Positions 16,552 to 25,700 of a DNA stretch of 47,515 nucleotides are shown in pieces. The stretch covers positions 1-47,515 of the forward strand of contig CAKQSI010000013.1 of the NCBI GenBank assembly GCA_934272745.1, written 5' to 3'. The position numbers and the translations under genes were made by a program. Origin of the DNA: an uncultured Clostridia bacterium. Its GTDB lineage: Bacteria > Bacillota > Clostridia > Christensenellales > Borkfalkiaceae. The stretch's first letter is position 1, and every line of letters starts with the position of its first letter. The notes below the pieces were generated by a model. That model had not been told where the DNA came from and made no database searches. It saw only the letters and a program-made list of their open reading frames with translations.

Positions 16552-16789
16552 CTTGATTTTTAAAACAGCGCAGCAATGCAAAACGCAAAAACGCGCCGCG
16601 AAACTTTCTTTTCAAAATAGCGCAGCAGCGCGGCGTTTAACGCCCCTTTCCGAAAAATCCCGGCGTCCGCCTTGCTTTACACCTATTTTTCAAAATAGCG
16701 CAGCAACGCGGCGTTTAACGCCCTTTTCCGAAAAAATCCCGGCGACCGCCTTGCTTTACGCCTATTTTTCAAAATACCGCAGCAACGCG
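16552..16789. repeat. 78-79-bp tandem repeats copying the 3' end of the ATP-grasp gene
   Basis: TTCAAAATAGCGCAGCA and variants recur at 16611, 16689 and 16768; the last lies inside the coding end. On the minus strand the copies spell the same C-terminal codons as the gene (ALLRYFEK, then a TAG stop in the copy ending at 16683-16685). A fourth, more decayed copy lies near 16552-16600. Confidence 0.9.
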
Positions 16790-17688
16790 CGGCGGTAAAT
16801 TTCCTTTACCAGCCGGTAATTTTCTTGGGACTCGGAAGCAAAACGTTCGGTCATCACGCCGCTGTTGATTTCCAGGACCTGCAACTTGCCGTCCACTTTA
16901 ACGACGTCCACCGAAGCGAAGTCGATCCCGATGGCTTCTGCCGCGGAAAGAGCGAATTTTTCAAGGACGTCCAGCGTTTTTTTGTCGATGACGCGTTCTC
17001 CATAAGCGCCCAGTCCCAGATTGTGCCGCCAGGAAAGTAGCACCTTTTCCCCCTTTTCCGGCACCCTTGCAAGGTCTGTTTCGCACCCCGCAGGGATTTT
17101 GCCGAACGCCTTTTCTGCAAGGAGCGAAAGGGGCGAAACGCCGTCCCCCGTGACCGTCGGGCGCTTTTTGGAAAAAGCGAGCCGGAGCGCGCCGCCTTCT
17201 ACCACGGCGCGGTATTCTTCCTCGATTTCAAGATAGGGCGACAGCGCCGCCGTGCGATATTTGGAAAGCACGCGCAGCACCGCCCGTTCCAGTTCGCCCT
17301 CGGTTTTTACGCGTGCGACCAGTTCGCCGCCCGTCCCCTCGTTGGGCTTGACCACCAGACTGCCGTAGGTTTTCAGCAGGGCGAACATGCGCGAAAAGCC
17401 GTCTTTTACGCCGAGATAGTCGTATTCTTCGGGCGTGATAAACAGAAAATGCGGCACCGCAGGCACGTTTGCCGCGGTCAGCAGTTCGTAAACGCCGGTC
17501 TTGTCCTTCGCGATCAGGTGTGAAGCCGCCCCGTTGCCCGGCAGTTGATATCCCCAAAAGAACCCGCTTTTGCCCCGGTACTCGATTTTTCCCATCCAGT
17601 CGTAGGAAACCGCGGTCAGAGTCATACCCTCTTCCGCAGCGATTTCTCTTAATATTTTCATAAAAACACGGTCGCCGTTGTATACCAT
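16762..17688 (-). CDS. ATP-grasp family ligase
   Basis: 308 residues. ATP-grasp enzymes join a carboxylate to an amine or thiol through an acyl-phosphate. Visible motifs: FLFITPEEYDYL, LVVKPNEGTGGELVARV for ATP binding (about 111-126), SPYLEIEEEYRAVV, the Arg-containing segment LSWRHNLGLGAYG and the metal-binding VLEINSGVM with E273 and N275. The pattern resembles RimK or cyanophycin-synthetase ligase halves, so an amino-acid or peptide ligase is the best guess; the substrate is unknown. The start at 17688 is favoured by GGAGATAAA; a second ATG nine codons in (17661) lacks a ribosome site. The 3' end is tandemly copied downstream. Confidence 0.8.
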   Translation of the reverse strand: MVYNGDRVFMKILREIAAEEGMTLTAVSYDWMGKIEYRGKSGFFWGYQLPGNGAASHLIAKDKTGVYELLTAANVPAVPHFLFITPEEYDYLGVKDGFSRMFALLKTYGSLVVKPNEGTGGELVARVKTEGELERAVLRVLSKYRTAALSPYLEIEEEYRAVVEGGALRLAFSKKRPTVTGDGVSPLSLLAEKAFGKIPAGCETDLARVPEKGEKVLLSWRHNLGLGAYGERVIDKKTLDVLEKFALSAAEAIGIDFASVDVVKVDGKLQVLEINSGVMTERFASESQENYRLVKEIYRRALLRYFEK

Positions 17689-18265
17689 TTTATCTCCGAA
17701 AACAATTGAATTTTTACCACCGCAGCGTTTACGGTGTCGATTTTTGTTATATTTTTGTCGAATTTTACAGAAGCCGCCCAACAGGAAGCCCTCTGCCGGC
17801 AAGCAGTTTACCGTGCAGAAACCCCGTCTTGCCCCCATTCACAAATAGAAAACTCACCCTATTCCCCGCGCCGTTGACGGCAAAAACAGACGAGAAAACC
17901 ATGTTTCCCGCTCTGCCTGACGGCGGAGAGTGCCGGTAATTCCCCGGCAGACGGATTTGACCGCCGGGAGCGTACTTTTTGTACGTGACCAAGGACAAGG
18001 CTGCCGTAAACCGTGCCATACAGACTGACGGCGGAGAACGGTGCAGATTGCGGCAGCAGGCGAAAAACCGCGACGGGAGTTTCTTACCCGTAAAGACCTA
18101 AGCGGTTTAAAGCGCGCAGCCGCAAGACGTGCCAAGCGCCCCGCAAAACCCCGCCTGACGGCGGAGAGTGCCGGCAATTCCCCCGGCAGACGGATTTGAC
18201 CGCCGGGAGCGTACTTTTTCGTACGTGACCAAGGGCAAATTCGGCTGCCGGGGGAAGGATCGGTA
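17689..18265. repeat. Gap with two copies of an 80-bp direct repeat
   Basis: Copies lie at 17915-17994 and 18153-18234, nearly identical, running from GCCTGACGGCGGAGAG to GTACGTGACCAAGG. Internal short palindromes (CGTACTTTTTGTACG, CCGGCAATTCCCCCGG) are conserved in both. A third fragment (CTGACGGCGGAGAACGG) starts near 18025. Minus-strand frames across the block exist only because of the repeat and are not called. Confidence 0.8.
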
Positions 18266-19264
18266 CTATACGCCGTCAGAGAAGCAGATGTCGTGATTCA
18301 CGCTCGCATAAAACAACCTTATCCTCTCCGAACGGTCGGGAGTGACGGACAGGATCCACATCAACTTGGCAAGGACGCTTTCGGGCGTCATATCAAAACA
18401 TTCGATGATGCCGCAGGATTCTTTCAGACGACTGCCGACGCGGTAAACGGACATATCGCTGCCTTCGCTTTGCACCTGCGTGGTCATGACGATAAACTTG
18501 CCGCGCTCGGTATATTCCCGCAGGCGGTGCAGCATATCTTCGCCCCGTTCGGGAAGTCCGCCGGAGCCGAAACTTTCGATAATGACGGCGTCGTTCTTTT
18601 CCAGAAGGTAGTATAAAAGGTCTTCGTCAAAGTTGGGCAAAACCTTGAATAGTCCCACTTTTTGGTCCAACGTATGGTAAAAATCGGGACGCGGCGCGTT
18701 GTGTTCTTCAAAGAACCGTACCAGCCTGTTTCCCTGAAACAACGCAAGGTACGGGAAATTGATGCTGGAAAACGCGTGGTAACTTTTGGTGTGCGTTTTT
18801 TTGGCGCGCGTCCCCGCGATCACCTTGCCGTCGAACACCACCGACACGCCGCCCAAGCCCTGACAGGCGTAGAAAAGACTGTCCGAAAGGTTCTGTTTCG
18901 CGTCCGAAATGTCGGTGTTGATGGGTTTTTGCGCGCCCGTGACGACGATGGGCTTCCGCCCGCCCTGAATGAGATAGGAAAGCGCCGCCGCGGTAAACGC
19001 CAGCGTGTCCGTACCGTGGCAAATCACGAAACCGTCGTACGTATCGTAATTTTCTTCCACCGCGCGCGCCATTTTCAGCCAGTGATCCGGGCAGATGTTG
19101 GAACTGTCCAGATTGAAAAGGTTGAGCGTTTCTACGTCCGCGATATTTTTTGCGGAAGGCAGATAGGAAAGCAATTCTTCGGAAGAAAGCACGGGGGTCA
19201 GCCCGTCCTGTTCCATTTTGCAGGCGATGGTGCCGCCGGTGGCGATGAGAAGGATTTTTTTCAT
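18266..19264 (-). CDS. ansA: L-asparaginase
   Basis: 332 residues. It hydrolyses asparagine to aspartate and ammonia. Bacterial type asparaginase signatures: the first catalytic threonine in ATGGTIACK (about 7-15), the second in ICHGTDTLAFTAAALSY, VTGAQKPINTDISDAKQNL and VVFDGKVIAGTRAKKTHTKS. There is no signal peptide, so it is cytoplasmic (AnsA-like, type I). The ATG at 19264 follows AAGGAGAAATCA; the longer frame to 19348 has no family support. It stands alone, with a repeat block downstream and a 720-bp gap upstream. Confidence 0.95.
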   Translation of the reverse strand: MKKILLIATGGTIACKMEQDGLTPVLSSEELLSYLPSAKNIADVETLNLFNLDSSNICPDHWLKMARAVEENYDTYDGFVICHGTDTLAFTAAALSYLIQGGRKPIVVTGAQKPINTDISDAKQNLSDSLFYACQGLGGVSVVFDGKVIAGTRAKKTHTKSYHAFSSINFPYLALFQGNRLVRFFEEHNAPRPDFYHTLDQKVGLFKVLPNFDEDLLYYLLEKNDAVIIESFGSGGLPERGEDMLHRLREYTERGKFIVMTTQVQSEGSDMSVYRVGSRLKESCGIIECFDMTPESVLAKLMWILSVTPDRSERIRLFYASVNHDICFSDGV

Positions 19265-19985
19265 TGATTTCTCCTTGCATGACGAAACCGTAGGAATCGG
19301 ACTTTCGCGAAAAAATCGGAAAACCGTAAAATTTGCTCGTGCAGCCATATTTTCGGGACAAGCGGCGGAACCTTTGCCGAGCGTCTATTCCTAATTACTA
19401 AGATAGGCGTGCCCCGTACGAAGATAGTCATTCCCCGAAAAGGGGAAGCGCAAAGTGCAAGTTTTGGATTGCCGGGAGCCACAGAGCAGGAAATAAATGA
19501 AATCCTCTCCTTTCCCTATGCGCAAAATCCGGAAGCGGGGCCCCGCAGCAAAACGGCAAAGCCCCGCGACAACCGCATTATAGCAGATGGCAACGAAAAA
19601 GGCAAAGAAAGATAGCCTCCTTGCCGAAAAAAACCGAACCTCGTATCCTGCCGATTTGCACCGTGCCATATCTCGCCCGGTCTTACCGAAAAACAGCGCC
19701 CGCGCCTTGCCGAAAACGTGCCCGGTTTTGCCGAAAAAACAGCGCCCGCGCCGCAAATGCCGGACGCGCCGCACAAGGAATCCGGTCCCAAACCGTATCC
19801 CACCGTGAAAATAACCCCACAAAAAGCACGAAAAGTGCATTTTTTGCCACGGTTTTTTGCTTTTTAATGGTGATTTCATTATTTTTACATACACTCACGG
19901 CGTCAAAATGCATTTTCAGGGGATTTTCCCCGATTACAAAATTACGGAATTATATTTCCACACGCTAAGGACGAATTTTTCTTTT
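19265..19985. other. 721-bp divergent gap between ansA and the LRR protein gene
   Basis: No gene supported. A TATAAT on the minus strand (19577-19582) with a weak -35 could serve ansA from 300 bp away. A decayed repeat built around TTGCCGAAAA and CAGCGCCCGCGCC covers 19620-19760. The last 130 bp are AT-rich and include GGGGATTTTCCCC (about 19919-19931) ahead of the plus-strand gene. Confidence 0.5.
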
Positions 19986-21419
19986 ATGGAAGCAAGTACT
20001 TATTGCCCGCATTGCGGCTTTCTTTTTTCTTCATTTCCCGGCGAGGAGACGGTCTGCCCCTCTTGCGGCGCCACGGTCAGAAAAAGCGACTTTGGCGGCA
20101 AGAACGGAGCGGTTTTTTCTGCTTCTGAAAAAATGAAAAAAGCCGACTTTTCTTCGGAAACCGAACGGCGGGCAAACGGCGCTTTTTCTGAAGAAGAAAC
20201 CGGCGCCCACATGAAAGAAAGAAGCGCTTCCCTTAAAGAAAATGTGCCGGAAGAAAGCGGTGCTTCCCGCAGGGGAAACGCAAGCGGGAAAAAGGCAAAA
20301 GGCGCGCCCGTCAACCGGCAAAAACCGCCCAAGCCCCCCAAAAGAAAACGCACTAAGGCCGAACGGCATAAATTTTTCTCCCGCGTTACCTGTCTGGTTC
20401 TCTGCGCGGCAATGGTGATCGGCGCGGCTTCTACCGCGATGTACTTCGTTTTCCGCCCGGATTTTGCAGTGACTTCCGACGGGGTTCTGTACGCCTATCA
20501 CGGCAAAAAGCGCAACGTCCGGCTGCCGAACAACGTCGTTACGGTCGCCCCGCGCGCGTTTTGTAACAACAAATATTTAGTCAATCTGGACTTAAACGGT
20601 GCGGCGTTTGTCAGTGCGTTTGCCTTTTTCGGCTGTCCCGCGCTGGAAACGGTCAATTTTTCCGCGGACGCGCGCACGGTTCTGGACGCCTATTCCTTTG
20701 CCAACTGCTCCGCTTTGACCGAACTCGACCTTTCCCAAGGGGTGAGCTTTGCGCGGAAGACCGCCTTTTTCGGCTGTTCCAACGTGCAAAGGCTGGTTCT
20801 TCCGGAAATGAACGAGGATTTCGGTTCCGCCACGGTGGAAGACCTGTTCTCCGGCACGGTGGAAAGTTCCGCTTCGCGCTCGACATTCTCGACCGGCGCG
20901 CCCAGAATACTGCAGGAAATCGTCTATCTCGGCAAGCACGTTCCCGACCGCTTTGCGGAAAACCTGACCACGCTATCCGATTTTTCGGCGCCGAACGCCG
21001 AATCGGTGGGCAGCCGCGCGTTTTCCGGTTGCACGCTGCTTACAAACGTCAACCTGCCCTATTCCACGGCGGCGCTTGCCGAAAACTGCTTTTTTGGTAC
21101 GCGGGTGGAATACGTGAAAAACGGCTTTTCGATGCGGGGCAACGTCCTTTTGAAATACCTTGCCGAAAACGCGGACACCGAACTGGTTCTGCCCGAATTC
21201 ATCAGCGAGATCAGCGAAAAGGCGTTCACGCGGGCGGCGCTTACCAAAGTCACTCTTTCTTCCGCACTGGAAAAAATCGATTCCGAAGCCTTTTCCTATT
21301 GCGAAAAACTGAGAGAAGTGCTGCTTCCCGAAGAATCCAGCCTTACGTTCGTCGCTGCCGACGCGTTTACCGGCGCGGGCGTCGAACCCGAATTTCCCGA
21401 TACCGTCAGCAGAAAATAA
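19986..21419 (+). CDS. Zinc-ribbon membrane protein with BspA-like leucine-rich repeats
   Basis: 477 residues. The N-terminal zinc ribbon YCPHCGFLF...CPSCGATV (about 6-31) is followed by a charged, low-complexity linker (about 35-130), a single membrane helix (VTCLVLCAAMVIGAASTAMYFVF, about 135-157) and an extracellular domain of BspA-type LRRs (about 165-470) with repeats such as APRAFCNNKYLVNLDL, AFFGCPALETVNF, YSFANCSALTELDL and RAFSGCTLLTNVNL. BspA repeats commonly bind host or matrix proteins. The topology (ribbon inside, LRR outside) is inferred from charge. ATG 19986 is chosen because the ribbon starts directly after it; TAAGGA lies about 14 bp upstream. Longer starts are possible. Confidence 0.8.
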   Translation: MEASTYCPHCGFLFSSFPGEETVCPSCGATVRKSDFGGKNGAVFSASEKMKKADFSSETERRANGAFSEEETGAHMKERSASLKENVPEESGASRRGNASGKKAKGAPVNRQKPPKPPKRKRTKAERHKFFSRVTCLVLCAAMVIGAASTAMYFVFRPDFAVTSDGVLYAYHGKKRNVRLPNNVVTVAPRAFCNNKYLVNLDLNGAAFVSAFAFFGCPALETVNFSADARTVLDAYSFANCSALTELDLSQGVSFARKTAFFGCSNVQRLVLPEMNEDFGSATVEDLFSGTVESSASRSTFSTGAPRILQEIVYLGKHVPDRFAENLTTLSDFSAPNAESVGSRAFSGCTLLTNVNLPYSTAALAENCFFGTRVEYVKNGFSMRGNVLLKYLAENADTELVLPEFISEISEKAFTRAALTKVTLSSALEKIDSEAFSYCEKLREVLLPEESSLTFVAADAFTGAGVEPEFPDTVSRK

Positions 21420-21454
21420 CGGCTTTAAAAAAGCCTTCATCGTTTGCATTATTT

Positions 21455-21484
21455 CGGGCTTCCGTAAGGAAGCCCGATTTTTTT
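21455..21484 (+). terminator. Intrinsic terminator after the LRR gene
   Basis: CGGGCTTCC, loop GTAA, GGAAGCCCG, then ATTTTTTTT. Classic rho-independent form. Confidence 0.93.
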
Positions 21485-21610
21485 TAATATCTTTTTGGTT
21501 TCGCGGAAGTTCGATTTTATAACGCCGCTGTTATTATAGAAGAGAAAAACAGCAAAAGAAAAAAGCGCCGGAGTGCGCGCTTTTACTTCCCCTGAAATTT
21601 TCAAAAACCC

Positions 21611-21829
21611 TCAGACGTTCAGCAGGCGGAAAATGTGCTTGCCCGTGATCATAAAGATCAGGTCCAGAACCCAGATCAACCAGCCGCCGAAAATACGGAT
21701 GATGCCGGCGACGATCTTTCCTTCCATAAACCGGGTAACGACGCCTAGCGCCCATGCGGTGACGGGAATGATCGCAAGGATCAGACTGACGATGTAACTA
21801 AGACCGAAATAATCGCTCTTCTTTGCCAT
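21611..21829 (-). CDS. Small two-helix membrane protein
   Basis: 72 residues: a short basic start (MAKKSDYF), helix 1 (about 11-32), a short loop VTRFMEGKIV, and helix 2 (about 40-62) ending GKHIFRLLNV. Not assigned to a family; size and layout recall Pmp3/YqaE-like proteolipids, but the sequence signature is not clear. A strong site AAGGAGGTAAAG and a good promoter just upstream support it as a real, independently expressed gene. Confidence 0.7.
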   Translation of the reverse strand: MAKKSDYFGLSYIVSLILAIIPVTAWALGVVTRFMEGKIVAGIIRIFGGWLIWVLDLIFMITGKHIFRLLNV

Positions 21830-21861
21830 AATCGCTTTACCTCCTTAAGATTGTCTACAGT

Positions 21862-21890
21862 ATTATAGCATGGCGGTCTGCGTTTTGCAA
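21862..21890 (-). promoter_or_regulatory. Promoter for the 72-residue membrane protein
   Basis: Minus strand: -35 TTGCAA (21885-21890), 17-bp spacer, -10 TATAAT (21862-21867). Leader about 25 nt with the AAGGAGG site. Confidence 0.85.
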
Positions 21891-22048
21891 CAGAAACCGG
21901 AAATTTCGCGGAAAAAATTTACCGTGTCCCGCTTTTTAAAGGACGTCCCGCATTTTTCGGCACGAACCGGATATAGCGGCGCTTTAAAGAAGCGCCCTTT
22001 TCACAAAAAAATCCGCCGCAAAACAGCGACGGATACGATAAATTTTCT

Positions 22049-22534
22049 TCAGGTTAACGCGGCGATCATTGCCATCGCGATGCCGAAGCAGACAAGTACG
22101 GAAACCGCAAGCCAGCCGATGCCGATTAAAATTCTCAGTCCGGCGTTTTTCACCTGACGCATCGTCAGCGCCGAAAGGGCGCAGCACAAACCGGAAATTG
22201 CACCGCCGATCGCGCCGCCCACAACGGGGAAAATCGCGCAAAGTGCCGGTACGTTGCCCCAAATGAGATCAAAAATAAGAGGCAGCAACATTAAAAACGT
22301 CTGATACCAGGGCACTTTCGGCGTGATAGCGATCTGCTGTCCGCAATAGTCCAGTTTCATTTGGGTGAAAATGCTTCCTCTTAAAATGAACGTTCTGCCC
22401 GCGCTGTCGCGAAAGGTCTTTTTGTTTACCCTCTGCAGCGGTTCGCCGTTGATGACGATAGAACAATTACTGGCAAAAAAGCCCTCGTTATACTCGATCG
22501 TTCCCAGTTCCGGGTGTTGTGTAATTTCTTTCAT
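22049..22534 (-). CDS. Membrane protein of unknown function under a CsoR-type operator
   Basis: 161 residues, not recognised. Residues 1-75 form a soluble, beta-rich domain (EITQHPELGTIEYNEGFFAS, then FILRGSIFTQMKLDYCGQQI). Three hydrophobic segments follow: about 78-100, 103-125 (rich in Gly and Ala) and 133-157. Cysteines are few (C24, C64, C117 and a pair nearby), so metal binding is not obvious. The ATG at 22534 follows AGGGAGGAAG. The promoter contains an exact-looking CsoR-family operator, which suggests induction by copper, another thiophilic metal, or a thiol-reactive species. Confidence 0.65.
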   Translation of the reverse strand: MKEITQHPELGTIEYNEGFFASNCSIVINGEPLQRVNKKTFRDSAGRTFILRGSIFTQMKLDYCGQQIAITPKVPWYQTFLMLLPLIFDLIWGNVPALCAIFPVVGGAIGGAISGLCCALSALTMRQVKNAGLRILIGIGWLAVSVLVCFGIAMAMIAALT

Positions 22535-22594
22535 TCTTCCTCCCTTGTGTGCCGATACGGCGTTTCTTTGCCGGACGGTCGTCCGACTTTTTTT

Positions 22595-22623
22595 ATTGTA
22601 TCATACCCCCAGTGGGGTGTCAA
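22595..22623 (-). promoter_or_regulatory. Promoter with a CsoR-like operator in its spacer
   Basis: Minus strand: -35 TTGACA (22618-22623), 17-bp spacer, -10 TACAAT (22595-22600). The spacer is almost filled by the inverted repeat ATACCCCCAGTGGGGTGT (22603-22620), whose core ACCCCCAGTGGGGT is the G-tract dyad known from CsoR-family operators. A bound repressor would block RNA polymerase. Confidence 0.75.
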
Positions 22624-22734
22624 TAGGGAATCGAAAAATTTTTATACACATAATGAATCGCAGGGATTTCGCCCCTGTCGCGGCGACGGGTTTTGCTAAA
22701 CGCTTGCCCTCAGGAAAGTCCACACGAAAAATCA

Positions 22735-22761
22735 CGGCGGGCGACCGATGGTCGCCCGCCG
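22735..22761 (-). terminator. Hairpin terminator after the GH28-like gene
   Basis: 12-bp arms CGGCGGGCGACC and complement with a GAT loop. On the minus strand it is followed by TGATTTTTCG. The GGGCGACC-GAT-GGTCGCCC core resembles the GATCGATGATCGCC palindrome of the two composite elements at 2661 and 10562. Confidence 0.7.
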
Positions 22762-22794
22762 CATTCAACTAAAAAAGTGTCTTTCGCTTTTGCG

Positions 22795-25700
22795 TCAGCC
22801 GTTTTGCTTCTTTTTCCGGAACGCGAACAACGCCGCGGCAAACATCGTAAGAAGCAGCACCGTGCCGCCGGCGCTTCCGCCGCCACCATTGCCCGTTGCG
22901 ACCGTCCCGCAGGAATTGCCGCAGGATTTTCCGTTATCCTCCCCGGAAGAAGTGGGCGTTTCGCTCTTTCCTGCCGAGGGATTTGCGGGCGTCGTGGGCG
23001 CCGCGGAGGGAGTGGAAGACGGCGCTATAGAAGGAGTTTCGGAAGGCGCAATCGTCGGCGTTCCGCTCGGCCCCGCCGTGGGCGGCGCAGAGGGCTTTTC
23101 ACTCGGTTCTACAGAGGGTTTCGCGCTCGGTGTTTCGGAAGGCTTGCCGCTCGGCGAGGGTTCCGTACTGGGCGAGGGATTTACACTGGGCTTAGTCGAT
23201 GGTTCCACAGAGGGACTCGGTTCTACGCTGGGCTTAGTCGACGGTTCTACGCTCGGCTCGACCGACGGCTCAACGCTGGGCGTAGGATCAACCGAAGGCT
23301 CTACGCTCGGTTCGACCGACGGTTCCACGCTGGGCGTAGGATCAACCGAAGGCTCTACGCTCGGCTCGACCGACGGTTCCACGCTCGGCGTGGGCGTGGG
23401 CGTCGGCACCGGGTCGGGTTCGTAATTTCCGATACGGGTCAGTTCGGCATTGTCCAGCCAGACCGTTCCGCCCGACTTATTTTCGATACCGATACGGTAC
23501 AACCCCTGATTTTCGATCGAAAAAGTAAATTCCCGCGCTTCCATCGAAGAAGAAGGATCGATCGCTGCGGATTTGATCACTTTCCCGTTTCGGTCGGCAA
23601 CGAACAACCGCACTTCCCCGTCCGCAAACGAAGTCGAAAGGCGGAAACGATATTTGCCGCGATAAACGGTAAGCCCCTGGAACAGGCTTCCCTCACCCGC
23701 GATATAGGCGCTGTAGCCGTAGTCGTCCTGCTGCTTCCCGGTGCCGCGGTCGCCCGTGCCCGACCAGTACGAAAGTCCGGTGACGTGCGTTTCTTGCCCC
23801 TCGAACAGCACCTCCTTGTCAAACGTAGCGTTGACAAATTTCGACGGACTCTTCAATCCGTAATCGTTGACAAAATTAGTAATTTTGCTGTTTTCAAAGT
23901 AGAACAACAGTTTCTTGCATCTGACGTTTTTCAGCGTAATATCTCTGATGGCAGAATGGTCATCTTCCACCTTATTCTGATCGAACGTTCCTTTGTAGTA
24001 GTTACTGTTACCAAAGAAGGGGTTATCCCACCAGCCGCCGACAGCCGACCAGTTGCCGTTCAGCGCGGTGTCTTCCAGCGTGATATCCTTAATTTCCACT
24101 TTGGACTGATCGGAGAAATCCGTAGCCCAAGCCATAAAGGTCAACCCGTGCCCGCCCGAAAGGTTGCAATGAATCACCGTAAAGTTGTACATGCACTTGT
24201 CGTCTACCTTACTTTTGTTGCGCCAGGTGGAAACGTCGTCGCGCGCATCGTTGGTCGTCACGCAAATACCCAGCGCGTCGTCGTTGGTATAGACCGAGCA
24301 GCGATCCATATACACGTTATGTACCGCGGTGGAGAAATCGAAGCCGTCGCCGTTGATACAGTTGACTTCCGCCAGATCGATATTGCCGAGGTAGAGATTC
24401 TGCGTTTCCCGGATATAGAAGTGCCAGAAGTTGGAGCGGCGCACGCTGAGGTTTTTGATTTCCACGTTTTTGGAAGCGTAAATTCCTACGGGAACGACGT
24501 GAATAATATTGCCGCACCCGATCTGGAAGGGATCTTCCCCGTCGCCGTAAATGGGACCTCTGCCGTCGCCGTGATCGACGCAGATCCCGTCGCTGTCGTC
24601 CGATTCCGTACCGGTGTCGGCAAGGCGAATCGTGCCGTCGCCCGTAATCTTGACGTTTTCCACGCCGTTGATAAACAGCAGCGGATAGTTCATCAATGCG
24701 GAACTTCCCCATTGAATGTAATGTTCCCCCATGTTATGGTGTCCCATATAGACGGTATAATCGTAATCTTTCGCGTTGGTGGACTGCCACAAAATCGCGC
24801 CTTTTTCGATGCGAAGTTCCACGTTACTCTTCATACGGATACAGGTCACGACGTAGCGCACGCCGTATTTTTCTTCCGTGCCGGGAACGATTACCGTACC
24901 GCCGCCCGCAGCGGAAACCTCGTCGATCGCTCTTTGAATGGCTTTGGTGTCGTCCGTAAACCCGTCGCCCGTCGCGCCGTAATCGGTCACGCGGGCGGTC
25001 TTATCGGGCAGCGTAAAGGCGTAGGGGTTGCGCGTAAAATCTTCCCAGTTTTCGATCTGGAACTGCGGCGCGACCTTGACCCCGTCCACTTCCGCGAGGA
25101 AGAACGACGCAAGGTGCGTTTCCTGACCGTTCGTCGCTTTCATCGGGAAAGTCACGGTAAATTTACCGTTTTCGGCTTTACAGTGCCCCATTTTGGTCAT
25201 ACCCTCCCAGGAGAGGGAGCCGTGCTGGTTTTCCACGTCGCTCAGCCAGACTTTGACCCATTTGCCGTTGTATTCTTCTTTCACCGTACCGGTGACGGTC
25301 ACCGTGTTTTCGTCCGCCGTGCAGGAAAGGGTGCCGGCATAGTCGTAATGCGGCGTTTCCCGCTCGAAGCGCATACCGTAAATCTTCACCGTGCCGCCGT
25401 CCGCTTCGGGGAATACGAATTTCAGCCCGCGGAGATAGCCTTTGGCTTTCGCGCTTTCGGACAGGTTGAAGTAGTAATTTTTGGCGCCGGAATGCGGGGT
25501 AAGCGCAAAGGTCACACACTTATTTTCGTCGTACGTCTCCTCGTTTTCGGTCACAAAGTACACCTTGACGGCAGAAGCCGCGGTGTTGTTTTCGATCCGC
25601 GCCACGACGGTATTTCTCACGTCCAGAAGGGCGGAATACGCAGTGCCGCGCATGGCTTCGATCTTCGGCGAAATAAGCGTCGCGTTTTCCCCTTTCAGGG

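Noticed and set aside
17765..18177. Small minus-strand proteins (84 and 107 codons)
   Set aside because: They overlap each other in different frames, run through the 80-bp direct repeats, and lack ribosome sites.
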